The position numbers were made by a program, and so were the translations under genes. From contig CACYAW010000022.1 in assembly GCA_902772455.1 (NCBI GenBank), positions 1-47,378 of the forward strand: 47,378 nucleotides of DNA, in the 5' to 3' direction. This document shows, one piece after another, positions 1-7,846 of this stretch; positions within the stretch are counted from its first letter, which is position 1; each line of letters begins with the position of its first letter. The DNA is from an uncultured Bacteroidales bacterium. Its GTDB lineage: Bacteria; Bacteroidota; Bacteroidia; Bacteroidales; Muribaculaceae. The notes under the pieces are model-generated. The model did no database searches and was not told where the DNA came from. It saw only the letters and a list, made by a program, of their open reading frames with translations.

Positions 1-390
1 GTTCATGTAGGCATAGGCTTTATTGACCTCAAAGCCATATTGTTCAGAGATTTCAAGCGAACGGTTCAAACTCTCATAAGCCTTCTCATAGTCGAAGTAG
101 TAAGCGCCATAAATATAGCCCAAATTATTGAAGGCGAGTGCCACGAGATACACCGAGTCGCGGCTCAGACTCTTATCAGTGACCCGGTTTGACACAATGG
201 TGTAACACACAAGCGCACTATCGACTTGGCACAGATCCTGTAAAAAATGCTGCCCACGATGCATTAGCTCGGAGATGCTCAGTTTAGTCCAGCGATTGTA
301 TTGGTCCACACTGTAGGGCACGTGAGTTGCCATCGCCACTAGGTAAAGTATTGATGCTAAAAGAATGATATATCTCCGTTTTACATTCAT
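1..390 (-). CDS. TPR-type sensor/regulator-like protein, N-terminal part
   Basis: Only the first 130 residues are present; the gene runs off the left edge. The protein starts MNVKRRYIILLASILYLVAMATHV, a clear signal peptide or membrane anchor, followed by helical sequence (FNNLGYIYGAYYFDYEKAYESLNRSLEISEQYGF) that fits a tetratricopeptide repeat. In Bacteroidales, secreted or periplasmic TPR arrays after such an N-terminus often belong to sensor kinases or LuxR-type regulators, but no output domain can be seen here, so the role is open. A Bacteroidetes -7 box lies about 25 bp upstream of the start. Confidence 0.75.
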   Translation of the reverse strand, partial: MNVKRRYIILLASILYLVAMATHVPYSVDQYNRWTKLSISELMHRGQHFLQDLCQVDSALVCYTIVSNRVTDKSLSRDSVYLVALAFNNLGYIYGAYYFDYEKAYESLNRSLEISEQYGFEVNKAYAYMN

Positions 391-414
391 TAATCCAGTC
401 CGCGCCTAAAGATG

Positions 415-422
415 CAAAGGTA
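415..422 (-). promoter_or_regulatory. -7 promoter box for the TPR gene
   Basis: The minus strand reads TACCTTTG, matching the Bacteroidetes -7 consensus TAnnTTTG, about 25 bp before the ATG of the TPR gene. No good -33 TTG is seen at the usual spacing, so the call rests on one box. Confidence 0.4.
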
Positions 423-523
423 ATTCTTTTTTGATAACCGGGCCGCATATCCACCAACAAAAAGTCGGGATCCATGCAGGATGGACCCCAACATATTATT
501 TCACATTTTTAGACAGTCTGTTA

Positions 524-2899
524 TCAGTTACCGCTAAAGAGCATGTCGATCAAATCGGTGACATCAGTAATATTGATGATACCATTGCCATCGACATCGG
601 CACAGATGTCGCAGACATCAGTTGCCGCGCCCATCAGGGTGTCGATGAGTTCGGTCACATCTACGATATTCAAGTTGCCGTCATGATTCACGTCGCCCAG
701 CTGATAAGTGTGTCCGTTCTCGAACAAGGTCACAGACTTTGACTTGCTCCAAGCGCTCTGGGTGCCGTCGGTGTAGAGGGCCTTTACCCTATAGAAGAAT
801 GTGCCGGCTTCGGCCAATTCCCTAACGAGGTAATGCTTGTCGGTGATTCCCGTGACGAGGCGGTAGTTCTCGTCTCCCTCCTCATTGACCGACTTGAGCG
901 AATTCAGCTCGTTCACATCACCTGCATAGACCTTGATCATGGCCATGTCGGGTGAGAAGTAGCTATCGGTCGAGGTAATGGTAATCTGATCACCTTCGCT
1001 GGCAGTCACCAGCCACGTATATGTATCACCTGAATTGAAATAGTGGCCTACTGCCGCCGTCTGAGTGGAGCCGACAGAGAGGTTTCCGCTACCATAGCTG
1101 GCGCTCACAGTGGTAATCTGCATGCTGAACACATCATTGTTGTAACCTGACGGAACGGTAAAGGAGATATAGCCCTCAAGAGAATAATTGCTGAAATAAT
1201 AGGCGCCATTGCCCACTTTCACGTCATTGCCGCTCCACGGCTCGGTAAGCGTGATTGGCTGATAATAATCGGGATAAATGCTGCCGTCGAGAGAATCGAG
1301 CAGTTGAACGGCGGGCTTGGAGCTCACCTCAAGGGTATAGCTGTCCACATACTTGTCGGCGGTCTCATCGGTCCAGTCGGCACGGAATTGCCTCAGATTG
1401 ATGTATTCCTCGTTGGCGGGCAACAGCACGGGCACATAAGTTTCCAACGTGGCCACGCCATTGATGGTTATTGTCTTATCATCGGCACCCGGGTTGCTCA
1501 AGGTAATGGTGGCCGTGTGGTTGCCTGATACCTGGGGCGCATAGGTCACAGTGATGACCTTGCCCGTTTCCTGATCGGCCACGTCCACGCTGCTGGCATC
1601 AATCGAGAAGAAGCCGCTCTCGTCGTTAAGTGTCAGGGTGATGGCACTCGTGAGTTCCTGTCCCTTGACAGTAAATGTGGCCGTAGCACTCTGTTCAACA
1701 AAGGCATCGATATCAAGCTTTGCCCTGTTGACCTTGATGGAAGGCCCTTGGGCGGGAGGCTGGACACCCATAATCATCTGTTGCTCGATATTGAAGGTGT
1801 AGCCGCTGCTGGAGAACGCGTTCAGGGCGAAGTCACCATTACCGTCACCGCTCCATCCCCAGTTCACATGATAAGTATTGGAGTTGGCCGTGTAGCCGTC
1901 AACGTTAAAGGCATGGCCGCTCCATCCCCAATAGGAATAGTCATAGGCACAATAAACAACGGGACGGCCCTCGGCGAGCTCATTCTGGAGCAGGGTAGCC
2001 CACTCGTCGTCGGTGTAATAGACAGCCGTATCGGTGCCATAGTCATCGGTGCGGGTCTTGAAAACGAGCTGGGCGGTTTCCTCGTCGTACCCGAAGAACT
2101 TGACGGCCCGCAAGATATCATCGCCCATGGCGCCGCTGCCATCGGGAGTATAGTCCATGTGCTCCTCCTGTCCCACATAGCGCATCAGCCAAGCCACGGC
2201 ATCGGCCTGCTCGGGGGTGTAGTTGCCGGTGTACTTGTCCAGCATATTGTCCCAATCAAAGACTATTGAAGGCAGGGCCTCGACCTGGAAACCGTAGCTC
2301 TCGTTGGTGTAACCCTCGACAGGGGGAGTCGGGTCGGTGGGATATTTCCAGTAATAGAACACCATCGACAACGACGTGGCGGGGCAACCCGTCAGGCAGT
2401 ATGAGCCGTTATACTTGGGGCAATGGTTATAGTAGGGGGCATCCTGGTCCCACTCGGCGGTGAGCATGGGCGCGATGGTAGATGTCGCGAACCGCTGTTT
2501 AGGCTTCGGCTGCTCCACGACCAGGCCGGGATGGGCCTGGAGGTACTCGATCTGAGTTTTATATGTACCCAGCCAGAACTTCATGTTATCTGGCATACGC
2601 TTCATGTCCAACGGACGGTCGCCGTAGGCCAGAATCTGCTGTGCGCGGTCATCACCAGCGACAATAATAAAGCCACGGTCGCTGTTGAAGATGTAATACA
2701 CTGCCAGGTCGGCACGTGCTGAGCTGGGCTCGGCGTGCAGCAACTTGACGTCATTCACAGGTACACTATTGAAACGATTTCCAGCCTTGCTCTGCATGAA
2801 ACGCTGAGCCATGGCCCGGGCCATCGGCAAATCCACATTGGCTGCCGAGACCTGCATGGTTGCCACCAACAAGGTGACGATAAACAGTAATTTTTTCAT
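524..2899 (-). CDS. Secreted C10 family cysteine protease with dockerin-like C-terminus
   Basis: A 791-residue secreted protease of the streptopain (SpeB) family. Residues 1-19 form a signal peptide; about 20-130 is a Spi-like propeptide (AVYYIFNSDRGFIIVAGDD); the C10 domain spans about 140-380. The likely nucleophile is Cys172 in LTGCPATS, the catalytic His is His329 in WSGHAFNVDGY, followed by HVNWGWSG (Asn346, Trp347). After it come an Ig-like beta domain (about 388-485), a region with fibronectin III character, and two dockerin-like calcium loops (DVNHDGNLNIVDVTELIDTL and DVDGNGIINITDVTDLIDML). The loops are of the DVT-LID type, unlike the DVN-AVI type of most neighbours. The gene appears to be transcribed alone. 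A distant relative of the two C10 genes further right; not a close duplicate of them. Confidence 0.93.
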   Translation of the reverse strand: MKKLLFIVTLLVATMQVSAANVDLPMARAMAQRFMQSKAGNRFNSVPVNDVKLLHAEPSSARADLAVYYIFNSDRGFIIVAGDDRAQQILAYGDRPLDMKRMPDNMKFWLGTYKTQIEYLQAHPGLVVEQPKPKQRFATSTIAPMLTAEWDQDAPYYNHCPKYNGSYCLTGCPATSLSMVFYYWKYPTDPTPPVEGYTNESYGFQVEALPSIVFDWDNMLDKYTGNYTPEQADAVAWLMRYVGQEEHMDYTPDGSGAMGDDILRAVKFFGYDEETAQLVFKTRTDDYGTDTAVYYTDDEWATLLQNELAEGRPVVYCAYDYSYWGWSGHAFNVDGYTANSNTYHVNWGWSGDGNGDFALNAFSSSGYTFNIEQQMIMGVQPPAQGPSIKVNRAKLDIDAFVEQSATATFTVKGQELTSAITLTLNDESGFFSIDASSVDVADQETGKVITVTYAPQVSGNHTATITLSNPGADDKTITINGVATLETYVPVLLPANEEYINLRQFRADWTDETADKYVDSYTLEVSSKPAVQLLDSLDGSIYPDYYQPITLTEPWSGNDVKVGNGAYYFSNYSLEGYISFTVPSGYNNDVFSMQITTVSASYGSGNLSVGSTQTAAVGHYFNSGDTYTWLVTASEGDQITITSTDSYFSPDMAMIKVYAGDVNELNSLKSVNEEGDENYRLVTGITDKHYLVRELAEAGTFFYRVKALYTDGTQSAWSKSKSVTLFENGHTYQLGDVNHDGNLNIVDVTELIDTLMGAATDVCDICADVDGNGIINITDVTDLIDMLFSGN

Positions 2900-2997
2900 A
2901 AACGCGCTATTTAATATTTAATTAATGATATAATGCCAGAAGGTTGATTTCGGCATTTTGACGCTTAATGCGCACAAAATGCGACAAAATGAGGCCA

Positions 2998-3005
2998 CAA
3001 ATATA
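2998..3005 (-). promoter_or_regulatory. -7 promoter box for first C10 gene
   Basis: The minus strand reads TATATTTG (consensus TAnnTTTG), about 100 bp upstream of the protease ATG, which would give a fairly long AT-rich leader. A -33 element is not clear. Confidence 0.4.
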
Positions 3006-3147
3006 CAAATAAATTTCAGAAATTAATGTTTTTGGTAGGATTTTTAGAAAAACGTCATTTCTAAACATGCCCATGATGCAAAAAAAACCGCCATGCACGA
3101 GGCATGACGGTCGATGTATCAAAAGATGGTCTGTTTCTTACAGTTCT

Positions 3148-3594
3148 TTACAGCCTGAAGGCGATGGGCAGCACCACCCTGACGGGTACAGCGTGATTGC
3201 CCACCTTGCCCACACTCCACTTGGGCATCTCGCCGATGACGCGGATCGCCTCACGGTTAAGGCTGTCATCACCAGCGCCACGAATGACACGGATGTCGCT
3301 CACGCGTCCGTCGGTGCCCACGATGAAACTGCACAGGACACGGCCCTGGATGCGTTTCTTGTAGGCGTAATAAGGATATTCACGGGTTTTGTTGATAAAG
3401 TTTATCAAGCCTCGCTCGCCGCCAGGGAACTGGGGCTGGATGTCCACATAATCAAATTCATAGACCTCCATATAAGACTGCTTGGACTGGGGATTGACCG
3501 TAGTGACATGACGCACCTGCGCTGCCAAAGGCAACACCGATATCAATGTCATCAATGTCAATAATCCAAAGCGTAATTGTCTGGTCATAGGCAT
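3148..3594 (-). CDS. Small secreted TonB C-terminal domain protein
   Basis: A 148-residue protein with an N-terminal signal peptide (cut near LPLAAQ) and a TonB C-terminal domain over about residues 50-146: FPGGERGLINFINKTREYPYYAYKKRIQGRVLCSFIVGTDGRVSDIRVIRG followed by LNREAIRVIGEMPKWSVGKV. In the family this fold contacts TonB boxes of outer-membrane receptors. Here the proline-rich spacer and the long membrane anchor of a true TonB are missing, so it is probably a free periplasmic TonB-C protein rather than an energy transducer. Two starts are possible (MPMTRQ or MTRQ). It has its own predicted promoter. Confidence 0.88.
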   Translation of the reverse strand: MPMTRQLRFGLLTLMTLISVLPLAAQVRHVTTVNPQSKQSYMEVYEFDYVDIQPQFPGGERGLINFINKTREYPYYAYKKRIQGRVLCSFIVGTDGRVSDIRVIRGAGDDSLNREAIRVIGEMPKWSVGKVGNHAVPVRVVLPIAFRL

Positions 3595-3647
3595 TTTACT
3601 TTATCTGATTATTTAAAAAGAAGCCTCTTTGGCAACTTTTCATGGCG

Positions 3648-3678
3648 CAAATATAGAGTTACAAACGCAAACCTCAAA
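3648..3678 (-). promoter_or_regulatory. Promoter of the TonB-C gene
   Basis: On the minus strand a TTTTG -33 box (3675-3678 plus neighbour) is followed after 19 bp by the -7 box TATATTTG (3648-3655). Both boxes and their spacing match the Bacteroidetes sigma factor consensus. The leader would be about 45 nt. Confidence 0.65.
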
Positions 3679-3784
3679 ATCAATTAGTTTGTTTTTGCAA
3701 ACAATTAGCATTGTTTCAGTCTTTTTGACTAAAACTCGCAAAATTCAAAAAAAATGTAAATATTTTCAATTCTGAATCAAACGG

Positions 3785-5413
3785 TTAGAATGCAGGCGGC
3801 GCAGTCATCGTCATTTCTCGGCCAGTGGCTGGGTGGACAAACGTGATGGCGTGGGCATGGAGCATCAGTCGAGTGGAAGCTGTTCCGTACAGGCGGTCGC
3901 CCACAATAGGGCAGTTCAAGCCCAACGGATGCGAGCAGTGAACGCGCAACTGGTGGGTGCGGCCCGTGAGGGGCTCCAGTGCAACGCGCGTCATGCCCTC
4001 GAGGCGTTCCATCACTCGATAACGCGTCATGGCAGGTTTGCCGTTCTTGGGGTCCACACGCTGACGTGGCCTGTCGTCAATATCGGGCATTAAAGGCAGG
4101 TCGATAAGCCCTTCATCCTGTGACACTTGACCATCCAGCAGGGCGATGTATTGTTTTTTAATCGTGTGATTTTCAAATTGCTGCTGTAATGCCTTGTGAG
4201 CAGCCTTTTCCTTAGCAAAAATGACCAATCCCGACGTTTCCTGGTCCAGACGGTGCACCACGATGGGACCGGCGGCCTCGGGGTGTGATGCCTGATAGCG
4301 TGTGAGCAAACTGTCTTCCAGTGCCTTGCCAGGAACGGTGAGCATCCCTGACGGCTTGTTCAATACCGTGATCCAACGGTCATCATAGATGACATCCAGC
4401 GGCATGTTGCCTGCCATAGGCTCCTCAAGCGGATTATCCTCGACATCAAGGCCTTGCAACATAAAATCGAGGATCGGTTTGCACTTGCTGCGGCAGGCAG
4501 GATAGAAATGTCCGTGATGACGTACCTCGCCCACCGGTGAGGCTCCCCACCAGAACTCGGCCATGCACAGGGGATGCAGTCCTGTCTTGTAGGCATAGTT
4601 GAGCAGACGCGGCGCACAACACTCCCCTGCTCCGGCAGGAGGCAACGTGCCCAAGGGTTTGAACACCTGCACAAGATCCCGCTCTTCGCCCAACGCGTTG
4701 CGCACGATAAACAGCCTGAATATGCGCTCCTGCAAGGCCTCGCTCATGGCCTTTCGCTGTGCCTTGAGGTCATCAATGCGGTGTTGAAAAAGCGCCATTT
4801 CATCGGCAATATCTGCCAACTGCGCTTGATGCCGCTGGCGGATGCGCTTGAGTTCAGCTTTCTCAAAACGGCTTTGGTCGAGCAACTTCTCCTGCTCCTC
4901 GTCGGTGAGATTTCCCATGGCCCGGCGCTTGTCGCGTTCCAGTTTGTGACGGGTCATCAGCGCCTTGAAATCGGCCATTTCATCGGCCATTTGCTGCCTA
5001 GCAGCGGACTCTCGCTGCTGCAGCTGTGCCCGTTCAGGGGCTTGCTCCAGCCGTTCCACCTCATGATTGATGGCGGTAATCTGTGCCTCGCCCCGCTTGA
5101 ACTCGCCTTGCGGGTCCAGCAAGTCATAGACGGGGGGTACAAAGAAGTCGTGCCGCACACTGCCGGCCAAATTGCCCGAGAAGGCCGCGAGATACCCCAA
5201 CCGGCCCTCGTCATCCTTGGCCACCAGCACGCCCAGCATTTTGCCAGCCGCCATTTCATCGGCCCAATCGGTGCGTGAGGCGACATAGCGCTGCACCTGC
5301 TCCACCGCCATCAGCGCCAGCCGATGCGGTTCATAGCAGAACGGGCAGGTGAACTGCCGTGGCAACTCCACTGCCGCCACACTGCTTTGAAACAGATGAA
5401 ATTTTCCCATCAT
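3785..5413 (-). CDS. RluA-family pseudouridine synthase with long N-terminal extension
   Basis: A 542-residue RNA pseudouridine synthase, about twice the length of a bare RluA. The catalytic domain is residues about 335-540, with VVHRLDQETSGLVIFAK (catalytic Asp390) and GRTHQLRVHCSHPLG. The N-terminal 330 residues contain TCPFCYEPHR (Cys23, Cys26), a charged coiled coil at about 110-235, and a Cys-rich stretch ECCAPRLLNYAYK...FYPACRSKC (Cys265, Cys266, Cys307, Cys311). This extended architecture is typical of a Bacteroidetes RluA group; the cysteines might bind metal, which is inference. The RNA target (23S rRNA or tRNA) cannot be told from sequence. A -7-like box TAATTTTG at 5419-5426 ends only 6 bp before the ATG, hinting at a leaderless message. 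Confidence 0.92.
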   Translation of the reverse strand: MMGKFHLFQSSVAAVELPRQFTCPFCYEPHRLALMAVEQVQRYVASRTDWADEMAAGKMLGVLVAKDDEGRLGYLAAFSGNLAGSVRHDFFVPPVYDLLDPQGEFKRGEAQITAINHEVERLEQAPERAQLQQRESAARQQMADEMADFKALMTRHKLERDKRRAMGNLTDEEQEKLLDQSRFEKAELKRIRQRHQAQLADIADEMALFQHRIDDLKAQRKAMSEALQERIFRLFIVRNALGEERDLVQVFKPLGTLPPAGAGECCAPRLLNYAYKTGLHPLCMAEFWWGASPVGEVRHHGHFYPACRSKCKPILDFMLQGLDVEDNPLEEPMAGNMPLDVIYDDRWITVLNKPSGMLTVPGKALEDSLLTRYQASHPEAAGPIVVHRLDQETSGLVIFAKEKAAHKALQQQFENHTIKKQYIALLDGQVSQDEGLIDLPLMPDIDDRPRQRVDPKNGKPAMTRYRVMERLEGMTRVALEPLTGRTHQLRVHCSHPLGLNCPIVGDRLYGTASTRLMLHAHAITFVHPATGREMTMTAPPAF

Positions 5414-5471
5414 ATCGGCAAAATTACTGATTTTTACCCTGTATTAAACTGATTTGCGCCGAAATTTGCAC

Positions 5472-5479
5472 TATATTTG
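5472..5479 (+). promoter_or_regulatory. -7 promoter box for the DUF4250-xth operon
   Basis: TATATTTG matches TAnnTTTG, about 30 bp before the DUF4250 start. A TTTG at 5453-5456 is a possible -33 element but the 15-bp spacing is shorter than usual. Confidence 0.45.
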
Positions 5480-5510
5480 CAACCTCATCAACAATCAAGG
5501 CCCAATCGTG

Positions 5511-5690
5511 ATGAATCTGCCACAGGATCCTTACATGAAGTCGCAATATGTGAACATGATGCTCAAAGCCAACAACATGGACTTGAAGGCCTTGTGTATC
5601 AGCGCAAACATCGACATGATTGCCCTGCTCAACGAACTGGGCCGCGCAGGTATCTCCTATGATTCCGTTAATCGGCAATTCAAAACATAA
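5511..5690 (+). CDS. DUF4250 domain protein
   Basis: A 59-residue protein that begins MNLPQDPYMKSQYVNMMLKA and ends DSVNRQFKT. It matches the small DUF4250 family along its whole length: LPxDPxMxxSxxNxxLR at the start, a Leu/Cys-rich middle (LKALCISANIDMIALLNELG) and a YDxxxNQF end. The function of the family is unknown. The start at 5511 was chosen because it fits the family's N-terminus and lies just behind the predicted promoter; the longer frame would begin upstream of the promoter. Only 16 bp separate it from the exonuclease gene, so the two are probably co-transcribed. Confidence 0.85.
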   Translation: MNLPQDPYMKSQYVNMMLKANNMDLKALCISANIDMIALLNELGRAGISYDSVNRQFKT

Positions 5691-5706
5691 ATAATACATC
5701 ATCGCA

Positions 5707-6462
5707 ATGAAATTCATCTCGTGGAACGTGAACGGCTTGAGAGCCGTGGTGGGAAAAGGCTTCGGTGACATCTTCAAGGAATTGGATGCCGACTTCTTCT
5801 GCTTGCAGGAAACTAAAATGCAGGCCGGTCAGCTCGATCTGGAGTTTGACGGTTATAAATCCTACTGGAATTATGCCGAGAAGAAAGGATACTCGGGTAC
5901 CGCCATCTATAGCCGCCACGAGCCGCTGAACGTGACCTATGGCATGGGCATCGAGGAACACGACAATGAGGGACGCGTCATCACGCTGGAGATGCCCGAC
6001 TTCTACCTTGTGACCTGTTACACGCCTAACAGCCAGGACGGATTGCGCCGTCTGGATTACCGCATGACGTGGGAAGACGCCTTTCGTGCCTACCTGCTCA
6101 AGCTGGACCAGAAGAAACCCGTCATCGTGTGCGGCGACCTGAACGTTGCCCACCAGGAGATTGACCTGAAAAATCCCAAGACCAACCGCAAGAATGCCGG
6201 TTTCACCGATGAGGAACGCGAAAAGATGACCGTCCTGCTCGATGCCGGTTTCACCGACACGTGGCGCTTCTTCAATCCCGAAGTGACCGATGTCTATTCG
6301 TGGTGGAGCTATCGCTTCAAGGCCCGCGAGAAGAACGCCGGCTGGCGCATCGACTACTTCCTGGTGAGCAATCGGCTGCAAGACAAGCTGACCGATGCCA
6401 AAATCCATACCGAAATCTACGGCAGCGACCACTGTCCCGTGGAGGTGGATGTGGCTTTTTAA
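5707..6462 (+). CDS. xth: Exodeoxyribonuclease III
   Basis: A 251-residue exonuclease III / AP endonuclease, which cuts DNA 5' of abasic sites in base excision repair. It shows the whole set of family motifs: [10 protein letters not shown] at residues 3-12, CLQETKMQ with the metal ligand Glu35, [21 protein letters not shown] and the terminal [10 protein letters not shown] with the catalytic Asp-His pair. The length fits single-domain bacterial enzymes. Its stop codon is followed immediately by a heptamer repeat array that fills the gap to the permease gene. Confidence 0.96.
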   Translation: MKFISWNVNGLRAVVGKGFGDIFKELDADFFCLQETKMQAGQLDLEFDGYKSYWNYAEKKGYSGTAIYSRHEPLNVTYGMGIEEHDNEGRVITLEMPDFYLVTCYTPNSQDGLRRLDYRMTWEDAFRAYLLKLDQKKPVIVCGDLNVAHQEIDLKNPKTNRKNAGFTDEEREKMTVLLDAGFTDTWRFFNPEVTDVYSWWSYRFKAREKNAGWRIDYFLVSNRLQDKLTDAKIHTEIYGSDHCPVEVDVAF

Positions 6463-6511
6463 GAGTTAGGAGTTAGAAGTTAGGAGTTAGAAGTTAGGAG
6501 TTAGGAGTTGC
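6463..6511 (+). repeat. Heptamer repeat array, 7 units
   Basis: Seven direct 7-bp units in unbroken register (GAGTTAG, GAGTTAG, AAGTTAG, GAGTTAG, AAGTTAG, GAGTTAG, GAGTTGC), starting right after the xth TAA. Degenerate ACTAAAA/ACTAAGA/ACTTAGA units follow up to the permease ATG at 6549. Same family as the arrays at 7727, 26236 and 27396. Confidence 0.9.
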
Positions 6512-6548
6512 GCAGATGCCAACTAAAAACTAAGAACTTAGAAAAAAT

Positions 6549-7733
6549 ATGGCAGAAACAGTTCAAAAGAAATATGACTTTGACCGCGTGGTGAGGATGG
6601 TGCTGACGCTCATCAGTGTGGGCGTGGGCGTGTGGCTCGTCAACTACCTGAGCCCAGTGCTCATGCCGTTTGTCGTGGGCTTTATCCTGGCCTACCTCAT
6701 CGAGCCGTTGGTCGAATGGCTGCAAAAAAAGATGCACATCAAGGCGCGCGGCATCGCCGTGGTGCTGGCGCTCCTCATCGTCATTGCCGTCATTACAGGC
6801 CTGTGCTGGCTCATCATCCCCTATCTGATTGACGAGTTCGGGGAGATGTCCAAGCAGCTGGCGGCCTATGCCAAGTCATCGTTGAGGATTCCCTATGTGC
6901 CCGCCGAAATCAACGAGTTCATCCAGCGCTACATCGATCTGGAGAAGATCAACGAGATGTTCAGCAAGCAGCAGTGGATGGAAATCATCAACAAGGCCGC
7001 TTCGGGTGCATGGTCGGTAGTGGGTGGCACGATGAGCGTGATTTTCAACATCCTATCATGGTTCATCGTACTGCTGTACATGTTTTTCATCTTGCTGGAT
7101 TTCAACAAGTTGTCAAGAGCATTCAAGGCTGCAATTCCCGGCAAGTACCGCCGCATGGCATTACGTATCTTTGGCGATGTGGCCGACACGATGAGCCGCT
7201 ACTTTCGCGGTCAGGCTGCCGTTTCGTTCTTTGTCGGCGTAATCTTTGCCATCGAGTTCTATATCATCGGGCTACCCATGGCCATCGCCTTTGGCATGTT
7301 TGTGGGTTTGCTCAACATGGTACCCTATCTGCAACTGATCTCGATCCCTATCGCCGCCTTCTTGTGCCTGGTGGCCACGGCTGCAACAGGAGCCAGTTTC
7401 TGGGTGATGTTCGCTTGGGTGATTGCCGCTTACGTCATTTGCCAGGTCATCCAGGACATGGTGCTCATCCCCACCATCATGAAGAACCAGATGGGTCTGA
7501 ATCCCGCCATCATCTTTCTGTCATTGTCGCTGTGGGTCTATGTGCTGGGCTTTATCGGTCTGATTATCGGGCTGCCGTTAACCACGCTGATCATCTCCTA
7601 TTACTGCGAATATGTGCTGCACCAGCCTAATCCGCTGCACAAGTCCAAAAAGAAGGAAGCCCAAAGCAAGAAAGCGCCACTGACATTAACGTCCAACTTC
7701 CTCAACCAGTACGGCAACGATAAGAGGAATTAG
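6549..7733 (+). CDS. AI-2E family (PerM-type) membrane permease
   Basis: A 394-residue inner-membrane protein with about eight hydrophobic segments in the pattern of the AI-2E transporter / PerM family: a pair near the N-terminus (VGVGVWLVNYLSPVLMPFVVGFILAYLIEPLVEWL), one at 66-90, one near 155-185, then the C-terminal core GLLNMVPYLQLISIPIAAFLC and IQDMVLIPTIMKNQMGLNPAIIFLSLSLW. Known members export AI-2, peptides or ions; the substrate here cannot be told. The C-terminal tail is Lys-rich. Its stop codon lies inside the first unit of a 17-unit heptamer array, and the gene is likely in an operon with xth and miaA. Confidence 0.9.
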   Translation: MAETVQKKYDFDRVVRMVLTLISVGVGVWLVNYLSPVLMPFVVGFILAYLIEPLVEWLQKKMHIKARGIAVVLALLIVIAVITGLCWLIIPYLIDEFGEMSKQLAAYAKSSLRIPYVPAEINEFIQRYIDLEKINEMFSKQQWMEIINKAASGAWSVVGGTMSVIFNILSWFIVLLYMFFILLDFNKLSRAFKAAIPGKYRRMALRIFGDVADTMSRYFRGQAAVSFFVGVIFAIEFYIIGLPMAIAFGMFVGLLNMVPYLQLISIPIAAFLCLVATAATGASFWVMFAWVIAAYVICQVIQDMVLIPTIMKNQMGLNPAIIFLSLSLWVYVLGFIGLIIGLPLTTLIISYYCEYVLHQPNPLHKSKKKEAQSKKAPLTLTSNFLNQYGNDKRN

Positions 7734-7845
7734 GAATTAGGAGTTAGGAGTTAGGAGTTAGAAGTTAGAAACTAGGGACTAGAAACTAGGGACTAGAAAC
7801 TAGGGACTAGAAACTAAAAACTTAAAACTTAAAACTAAAAACTAA
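7727..7845 (+). repeat. Heptamer repeat array, 17 units
   Basis: Exactly 17 units of 7 bp (119 bp) with no slip in register. The units drift from GAATTAG and GAGTTAG through AAGTTAG, then alternate AAACTAG/GGACTAG three times, and end as AAACTAA/AAACTTA. The first unit holds the stop codon of the permease, and the last ends one base before the miaA ATG. The array therefore fills the entire gap between two genes. Confidence 0.95.
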
Positions 7846-7846
7846 A

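Noticed and set aside
7727-7845. CRISPR array
   Set aside because: Units of 7 bp with no unique spacers; no cas genes in the window.
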